Positions 55,647-64,000 of a stretch of DNA of 64,000 nucleotides are shown in pieces. The stretch is from positions 1-64,000 of the forward strand of contig NZ_JACWCT010000033.1 in the NCBI RefSeq assembly GCF_016613415.1, written 5' to 3'. The notes below the pieces were generated by a model, which worked only from the letters and a program-made list of their open reading frames with translations, was not told where the DNA came from and made no database searches. Origin of the DNA: Methylobacterium ajmalii. Lineage in GTDB: Bacteria > Pseudomonadota > Alphaproteobacteria > Rhizobiales > Beijerinckiaceae. Each line of letters opens with the position of its first letter. Position 1 is the stretch's first letter. A program made the position numbers and the translations under genes.

Positions 55647-56109
55647 TCCTGCCCACCTTCCGATATCGCGTGGCCGATTCGCCCGGCGGCTCATGACCGG
55701 CAAACGTGGCACAACCACGTCGGTCGAGTCGGGCCGAGCCGCAATCCTGCAGCCTCTACTTCGCTGATGCGAGATGGGCAAGATCGGCCGCGGGCCCGGC
55801 CCGCCGAACGGAGACGAGCCACGACAGCCAACCGAACAGCCGCGGCGCGTCGACAGGAGATCGCGCGCGGTCGGGCCTCGGGAATTTAGGGACGAAGAGA
55901 CAATTCTTTGGGACGAGCGCGACGTCGCGTCGACTGACGGAGCGGAGGCGCCCTCCCGAGAGAGAGGTCTTCGCTTCCGGCCCGCCGGCCCTGTCCCGCC
56001 TCGCCCGCCACGCCCGGTCTGTGACCCTAGAGCATCACCCGTGACGCTTCGGTGTCGGACGCCGACGGAAGCGTCGGACGGAGCCCGGTCGGGCGCCGTC
56101 CCGATCGTC
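55647..56109. other. Intergenic region upstream of rfbC
   Basis: About 460 bases with no supported gene. It should contain the rfb operon promoter; the stretch near 55887-55915 (AATTTAGGGACGAAGAGACAA) is less GC-rich. The end near alaS holds the hairpin at 56043-56075. Confidence 0.5.
56043..56075 (-). terminator. Nested hairpin downstream of alaS
   Basis: Outer stem GACGCTTC / GAAGCGTC and inner stem GTCGG / CCGAC form one long hairpin 35 bases after the alaS stop. No clear T-run follows, so it may act with Rho or only stabilise the mRNA. Confidence 0.5.
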
Positions 56110-58776
<2,667 letters not shown>

Positions 58777-58975
58777 GGGAAGAATCGTCTCTGCGGAAGG
58801 CGGGCCGGGCGAAGGGCGGGCTTGAAAATGTCGCGCACCGGCGGGCGGCCCGCGGATGCATCCGCGTGTCTTTAGTCACGCGCTTTCCCCATGTCGAGGC
58901 GGAGCGCCGCCGCTATGTGCGTCGGAAGCAGGCGCGGCCGCCGGCCGCTTCCCGACGTTCTGGATACCCGCCCCG

Positions 58976-59389
58976 ATGACCGACGAAATCCGCCTCCTCG
59001 CGCTCTCGGCCGCCCTGGGCTTCGCGCACATCATGGCCGCCTCGACCTCGGGCCTCGCCCAGCGCGGCGGCCTGACCTGGGCGGCGGGCAACCGCGAGAG
59101 CGAGGGCGAGGTCACCGGGGCCGCCGCCCGGCTGAAGCGGGCCTCGGCCAACTTCTTCGAGACCTTCCCGCTCTTTGCCGCCCTTGTGCTGGCAGCAGCC
59201 GTCTCGGGCCGTCAGGGCGGCGCGGCGGCGTGGGGGGCGCAGCTCTACTTCTGGGCCCGGCTCCTCTACCTGCCGATCTACGGCTTCGGCATCCCGTGGA
59301 TCCGCACCCTCGTCTGGGGCGTGGCGATGGTCGGCATCGGCTTCGTCTTTGCGGGGCTGTTCGGGTGGGCCGGTCCGGGGGCACCGTAA
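58976..59389 (+). CDS. MAPEG-family integral membrane protein
   Basis: 137 residues with four hydrophobic segments (LALSAALGFAHIMAAS, FPLFAALVLAAAVSG, AQLYFWARLLYLPIYGFGI, LVWGVAMVGIGFVFAGLFGW). The pattern RLKRASANFFETFPLFAAL is the MAPEG signature region; relatives include glutathione-dependent enzymes, but most bacterial members are uncharacterised. ATG 58976 gives the family length; the upstream frame to 58856 lacks support. Divergent from alaS. Confidence 0.85.
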   Translation: MTDEIRLLALSAALGFAHIMAASTSGLAQRGGLTWAAGNRESEGEVTGAAARLKRASANFFETFPLFAALVLAAAVSGRQGGAAAWGAQLYFWARLLYLPIYGFGIPWIRTLVWGVAMVGIGFVFAGLFGWAGPGAP

Positions 59390-59547
59390 CGCGCGCGGGC
59401 CCTCCGGCGGCCGATCGAGGCGCGGGTATCCCCCTCTCCCCGCGGGCGGCTATCGCGTTCACACATCTCGGTGTGACTGCGCCTCGCTTAGAGGGAGCGC
59501 GCCTTCCCTCAACAGGCGATCCCGGGCCTGCCCGGTATCGCTGCAAG

Positions 59548-59631
59548 TTGTGGGGAGGGGCTGAGGGGTTGGGGATGGTACCGCGTCCGGCTCAGCGGTG
59601 CCTCCTGCACCACCCCCACCCCTCCCCACAA
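59548..59631. repeat. Long inverted repeat with G-rich/C-rich arms
   Basis: TTGTGGGGAGGGG (59548-59560) is exactly complementary to CCCCTCCCCACAA (59619-59631). Pairing continues imperfectly inward (GAGGGGTTGGGGATGGT with ACCACCCCCACCCCT). It lies between convergent MAPEG and recA in a 355-base gap (59390-59745) that otherwise holds only the recA terminator. Confidence 0.65.
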
Positions 59632-59688
59632 GGCGGAGGGGAAATCCGGGTTTTTCCGGTCCCGGTACAGTCCTTCAAAAAGGAAGAA

Positions 59689-59713
59689 GCCGCCGCGCTC
59701 GTCGCGCGGCGGC
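59689..59713 (-). terminator. Intrinsic terminator of recA
   Basis: Perfect 10-bp GC stem GCCGCCGCGC / GCGCGGCGGC with a 5-base loop, 33 bases after the recA stop; on the minus strand it is followed directly by TTCTTCCTTTTTGAAGG. The clearest rho-independent terminator in the window. Confidence 0.85.
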
Positions 59714-59745
59714 CCCCTACCTCACGCTGGAACCGATCAGCCGGA

Positions 59746-60837
<1,092 letters not shown>

Positions 60838-60896
60838 CTCGGCGGGTCCTTATGGCAGGAGGGGCGACAAGTCTCAATCGCGCGGCTGGGGATTGT

Positions 60897-60911
60897 GTAC
60901 CCGTTTTGTTC
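60897..60911 (-). promoter_or_regulatory. Candidate LexA (SOS) box of recA
   Basis: On the minus strand GAAC-AAAACGG-GTAC matches the alphaproteobacterial direct-repeat LexA box GAAC-N7-GAAC with one mismatch. It sits 60-74 bases before the recA ATG, in promoter position. Not proven. Confidence 0.6.
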
Positions 60912-60994
60912 TCAATCGGCAAGGGCGAGCGGGGGATTGGCTGCGGAATCGTCGGGACGCCCGGCACCGCCGAGGACGCGGAGCCGGCCGGCGT

Positions 60995-61342
60995 TCACTT
61001 GAGGACGGCCGGTCGGTCCCGGTGATGCCACGGCCGTGGTTCCACATGTCGGCATCGAGAAGCCGGGGCGCAGGCGAGGACATGCGCATCACTCGCCGAG
61101 CCGTTGCGGGACGCGACGGCCTCGCAGAGGACGCGGGCCGCGCCCTCGACGCGACCAGCGTATCGGGCGGCATCAAAGACATCGATCCCGTCCAGGATCT
61201 TCCCAGCGCGAATTCGAGCGATTTCCGGAAGATCCGGAACACCGTCCCGCCCGCACCACACCTCCTTCGCCACCCGGGCGGATGTCGCCATGAGCCGCCG
61301 GCCCTTCGGCGTGTCGAAGATCGATGGGGAACGGCGCCCCAT
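60995..61342 (-). CDS. Hypothetical protein
   Basis: 115 residues from ATG 61342, or 138 from a TTG at 61411. Protein-like section GRRLMATSARVAKEVWCGRD, then LPEIARIRAGKILDGIDVFD and AARVLCEAVASRNG; the C-terminal His/Arg-rich end looks random. No clear ribosome site and no recognised family. It may be a small unknown gene or a degraded one. It lies between cckA and recA, read in the same direction. Confidence 0.4.
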   Translation of the reverse strand: MGRRSPSIFDTPKGRRLMATSARVAKEVWCGRDGVPDLPEIARIRAGKILDGIDVFDAARYAGRVEGAARVLCEAVASRNGSASDAHVLACAPASRCRHVEPRPWHHRDRPAVLK

Positions 61343-61453
61343 GGCGGCACTCGGGACGATGTCGGCATCGACGACTTCATGGCCGCCCCCCGCGCACCCG
61401 AATGGATGCAAGGTTCGCGGGCGGCGGCCACACGGGTGGCGATCCGCGTGCCC

Positions 61454-64000
61454 TCACCCCGCCATCGTGGTCTTCACCGTCTCGACGAGCTGCTTCAGGC
61501 TGAAGGGCTTGGGCAGGAAATTGAATTCCTCGCCGTCGGGCAGGTTCTTGCGGAAGGCGTCCTCGGCGTAGCCCGAGACGAAGATCACCTTGAGCGAGGG
61601 GTGGCCCTTGCGCAATTCGCGCAGCAGGGTCGGGCCGTCCATCTCCGGCATCACCACGTCGGACACGACGAGGTCCACCGGCACGTCGCGCTCCGCCATG
61701 ATCTGCAGCGCCTCGAGGCCCGAGGCCGCCTCGAGCACGGTGTAGCCGCGGGCGGTGAGCGCCCGGGCGTTGACCGCGCGGACCGGGTCCTCGTCCTCGA
61801 CCAGCAGGATCGTGCCGTGGCCGGTGAGGTCGCGGGCCGGCGGCTTCTGCGCTTCGGAGACGGGAGCCGCGGCACCGCCGGCGGCGGGGGCCGGCAGCTC
61901 CGCCGGCGCCTCGGGCACGTCCGCCTCCGGGGCGGGAACGTGGCGCGGCAGGTAGATGGCGAAGACCGTCCCCTGGCCGATGGTGGAGCGCACGTCGATG
62001 TAGCCGCCGGACTGCTTGACGATGCCGAACACCGTCGAGAGGCCGAGGCCCGTGCCCTTGTTGACCTCCTTGGTGGTGAAGAACGGCTCGAAGATCTTCT
62101 CCATCACCTCCGGGGTCATGCCGGTGCCGGTGTCGCTGACCTCGATGAGGACGTGGTCGGCGCCCGGCAGGCCGTTGAGGCGAAGCGCCCCGACGGCTTC
62201 CGCGGTCATGTTGGCGGTGCGGATCAGCAGGCGTCCGCCCTCCGGCATCGCGTCGCGGGCGTTGACCGCGAGGTTCACGATCACCTGCTCGAACTGGTTG
62301 ACGTCGGCCTTGACCGGCCACAGGTCGCGGCCGTGCTTGAGGTCGAGCTCGACCCGCTCGCCGAGCAGGCGCTTCAGGAGCAGGGTCAGGTCGGAGAGCG
62401 CTTCGCCGAGATGGATCACCTCCGGCCGAAGGGTCTGGCGACGCGAGAAGGCCAGCAGCTGCCGCACCAGGCTCGCGGCCCGGTTGGCGTTCTGCTTGAT
62501 CTGCATGATGTCCTGGAAGGCCGGATCGGCCGGGCGGTGGCTCGCCAGCAGCAGGTCCGAGTAGCCGATGATCGCCTGCAGCACGTTGTTGAAGTCGTGC
62601 GCGATGCCGCCGGCGAGCTGGCCGACCATCTCCATCTTCTGGGCCTGGTTCACCTGCTGCTGCAGCTGGTGCTGGGCCGTGGTGTCGAGCGCGTAGAGGA
62701 TCACCGCGCCCTCCGCGCCGCCGGCGGTGCCGGCGGGGCTGAGCCAGATCCGGGCCGAGCGGTTGACCGGCGCCGAGACGCCGATCTCGACCGGCGGCAC
62801 GTCGCCCCGGCCTTCCGCGGCCGCGCGGGCGGCGGCATCCACGATCGACCGGTCCCGCTCGACCACGAAGTCGTGCACCGGGGGACCCGCCTCGCTGCCG
62901 TCGCCGGTGCGCGGCAGGGTGCCGAACAGGCGCGCGAAGGAGGCGTTGGCGCGCACCAGCCGCCCGTCGGCGGCGAGCGTCGCCACCGCGACCGGGCTGG
63001 TGTTGAAGAAGCGGTCGAAGCGCAGCTCGGCCGCCTGGCCGGGATCGTCGCTGCTCTCCTCGCCGGCCGAGCGGTTGAGGACGAGGGTGCGCGAATCGCC
63101 CGGCCGGCCATCCTGGCCGTAGGCGACGCGGTGGTAGAGCCGGGCCGAGAGCGGGTGGCCGTTGCGCCGGCGCAGATCGAGGTCGAACCGGTCGGTGCGG
63201 ACCTCGCCGGGCTCGCCCCTGCCGCCGATCAGCACCGGGCCGAGGTCGTCGGGCAGGATCTCGGAGAGGCGCAGGCCGCCCGAGCCGACCTGGGCGAGGT
63301 CGTGGCCGAGCCAGGCCGCCAGCGTCGCGTTCATGTAGACGACCGAGCCCTTGGGATCGACCGCCATGAAGCCCGCCGGCGCGTGGTCGAGGTAGTCGAT
63401 CGCGTGCTGGAGCTCCTGGAAGACGTTCTCCTGGCGCTCGCGCTCGTGGGTGATGTCGGCGACGCTCCACAGCGAGACCGGCCGGCGCGGCAGCGGCAGC
63501 GGCCGCACGCCGATGCGGAACCACGCGAAGTCGCGCTCCGCCGTGCCGCCCGGCGGCGGCGCCATGCGGATCTCCTCCGACAGCGAGCGGCCCTCTCGCG
63601 CGGCCTGCGCCAGGCGGTAGACCGCCTCGGAGACCTCGGGCGAGCCGACGAAGACCCGCTCGACGGGCCGCAGGTTGGTGAAGGTGTCGCTGCCGGCGAG
63701 CTGGAGATAGGCGGCGTTGGCGTAGATCGGCCGGCCGCCCTCCTCCACGGCGATCATGCCGTCGGGCGCGGCGTCGACCACCGCCTTCGTCACGTCGTTG
63801 CGGGTGCCCTGGCCGGTGAGCTGGATCGCCCCGATCGCGAAGGCGAACAGGCAGAACACGCCCGCCATGGCGAGCAGCGCCAGGAGGCCGAGGATGATCG
63901 GCTGCGCCTGCTCGTTGGCGACGAAGCTCAGGCCCACCGCCGCGCCGACGAGGAGGCCGGCCAGCAGCAGGAGCAGGCTGACCCGGCCGGGCCGCTCGGA
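61454..64000 (-). CDS. cckA: Cell-cycle hybrid histidine kinase CckA (5' end outside window)
   Basis: Membrane hybrid kinase that through ChpT controls CtrA in alphaproteobacteria. The frame is open to the window edge (it begins [20 protein letters not shown]), so the start is missing; a GTG at 63937 is internal to the first of two membrane segments. Then two or three PAS domains, HisKA with the phospho-His codon at 62597-62599 ([20 protein letters not shown]), ATPase motifs ([37 protein letters not shown]), an Ala/Pro linker and a receiver with the phospho-Asp codon at 61658-61660 ([12 protein letters not shown]). All catalytic residues are present. Confidence 0.95.
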   Translation of the reverse strand, partial: SERPGRVSLLLLLAGLLVGAAVGLSFVANEQAQPIILGLLALLAMAGVFCLFAFAIGAIQLTGQGTRNDVTKAVVDAAPDGMIAVEEGGRPIYANAAYLQLAGSDTFTNLRPVERVFVGSPEVSEAVYRLAQAAREGRSLSEEIRMAPPPGGTAERDFAWFRIGVRPLPLPRRPVSLWSVADITHERERQENVFQELQHAIDYLDHAPAGFMAVDPKGSVVYMNATLAAWLGHDLAQVGSGGLRLSEILPDDLGPVLIGGRGEPGEVRTDRFDLDLRRRNGHPLSARLYHRVAYGQDGRPGDSRTLVLNRSAGEESSDDPGQAAELRFDRFFNTSPVAVATLAADGRLVRANASFARLFGTLPRTGDGSEAGPPVHDFVVERDRSIVDAAARAAAEGRGDVPPVEIGVSAPVNRSARIWLSPAGTAGGAEGAVILYALDTTAQHQLQQQVNQAQKMEMVGQLAGGIAHDFNNVLQAIIGYSDLLLASHRPADPAFQDIMQIKQNANRAASLVRQLLAFSRRQTLRPEVIHLGEALSDLTLLLKRLLGERVELDLKHGRDLWPVKADVNQFEQVIVNLAVNARDAMPEGGRLLIRTANMTAEAVGALRLNGLPGADHVLIEVSDTGTGMTPEVMEKIFEPFFTTKEVNKGTGLGLSTVFGIVKQSGGYIDVRSTIGQGTVFAIYLPRHVPAPEADVPEAPAELPAPAAGGAAAPVSEAQKPPARDLTGHGTILLVEDEDPVRAVNARALTARGYTVLEAASGLEALQIMAERDVPVDLVVSDVVMPEMDGPTLLRELRKGHPSLKVIFVSGYAEDAFRKNLPDGEEFNFLPKPFSLKQLVETVKTTMAG

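Overview
The window reads as chromosome of a high-GC alphaproteobacterium of the Rhizobiales, most likely Methylobacterium or a close relative. This rests on the cckA / recA / alaS neighbourhood, divergent mutM and ubiE-ubiB, the trpA-accD-folC string, dctA facing dctBD, a propionyl-CoA carboxylase beta chain (expected where the ethylmalonyl-CoA pathway runs) and intergenic palindromes of the kind common in Rhizobiales. The genus is an inference. No rRNA, tRNA, CRISPR array, prophage or transposase was seen.

Layout. 1-1.8 kb: ribD-ribE. 2.3-6.3 kb: an orphan TRAP binding protein, a MaoC-type dehydratase, a CDF metal exporter and a formamidase-like hydrolase. 6.5-11.5 kb: the C4-dicarboxylate unit, with dctA transcribed left and dctB-dctD right; the space between them holds a good sigma-54 promoter and a palindrome that fits a DctD enhancer. 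11.5-13.1 kb: two broken genes, a methyltransferase and an AraC regulator. 13.2-20 kb: an outer-membrane barrel, trpA-accD-folC, an acetyltransferase, and an orphan osmoprotectant-type ATPase with a small secreted protein. 20-30 kb: DUF2293-like protein and priA, a frameshifted DUF4440-like gene, a tricorn-like protease, pirin, a trypsin-like protease and small secreted proteins. 30-35.5 kb: an AT-rich island, an uncharacterised possibly macrodomain-like protein, ubiE-ubiB, mutM and a proline iminopeptidase. 35.5-43.5 kb: a partly decayed acyl-CoA cluster (two thiolase-fold proteins, Zn-ribbon/OB protein, SDR, acyl-CoA ligase, two dead crotonases) beside a MarR regulator. 44-48 kb: periplasmic galM, a GntR regulator cut by a nonsense codon, YkgJ and a class III aminotransferase. 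48.5-52 kb: a cytosolic PAS chemoreceptor and pccB. 52-55.7 kb: the complete dTDP-L-rhamnose operon rfbCBDA. 56-64 kb: alaS, a MAPEG protein, recA and the 5'-truncated cckA.

How the parts fit. The best-supported regulatory circuit is DctB sensing C4-dicarboxylates, DctD activating sigma-54 RNA polymerase, and dctA being expressed from the promoter at 8087-8102. rfbCBDA makes dTDP-rhamnose for surface polysaccharide. The acyl-CoA cluster looks like a peripheral side-chain degradation route that is being lost: both crotonases are dead while thiolase-fold, SDR and ligase genes stay intact. At least six genes carry frameshifts, deletions or nonsense changes, mostly accessory ones; they could be real decay or, for some single-base indels, sequencing error. 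I found no clear new multi-gene system. The least explained items are the protein at 30136-31155, the Cys-less thiolase-fold protein paired with a DUF35-type partner, and a hairpin repeat family whose two full copies have different but still paired stems.
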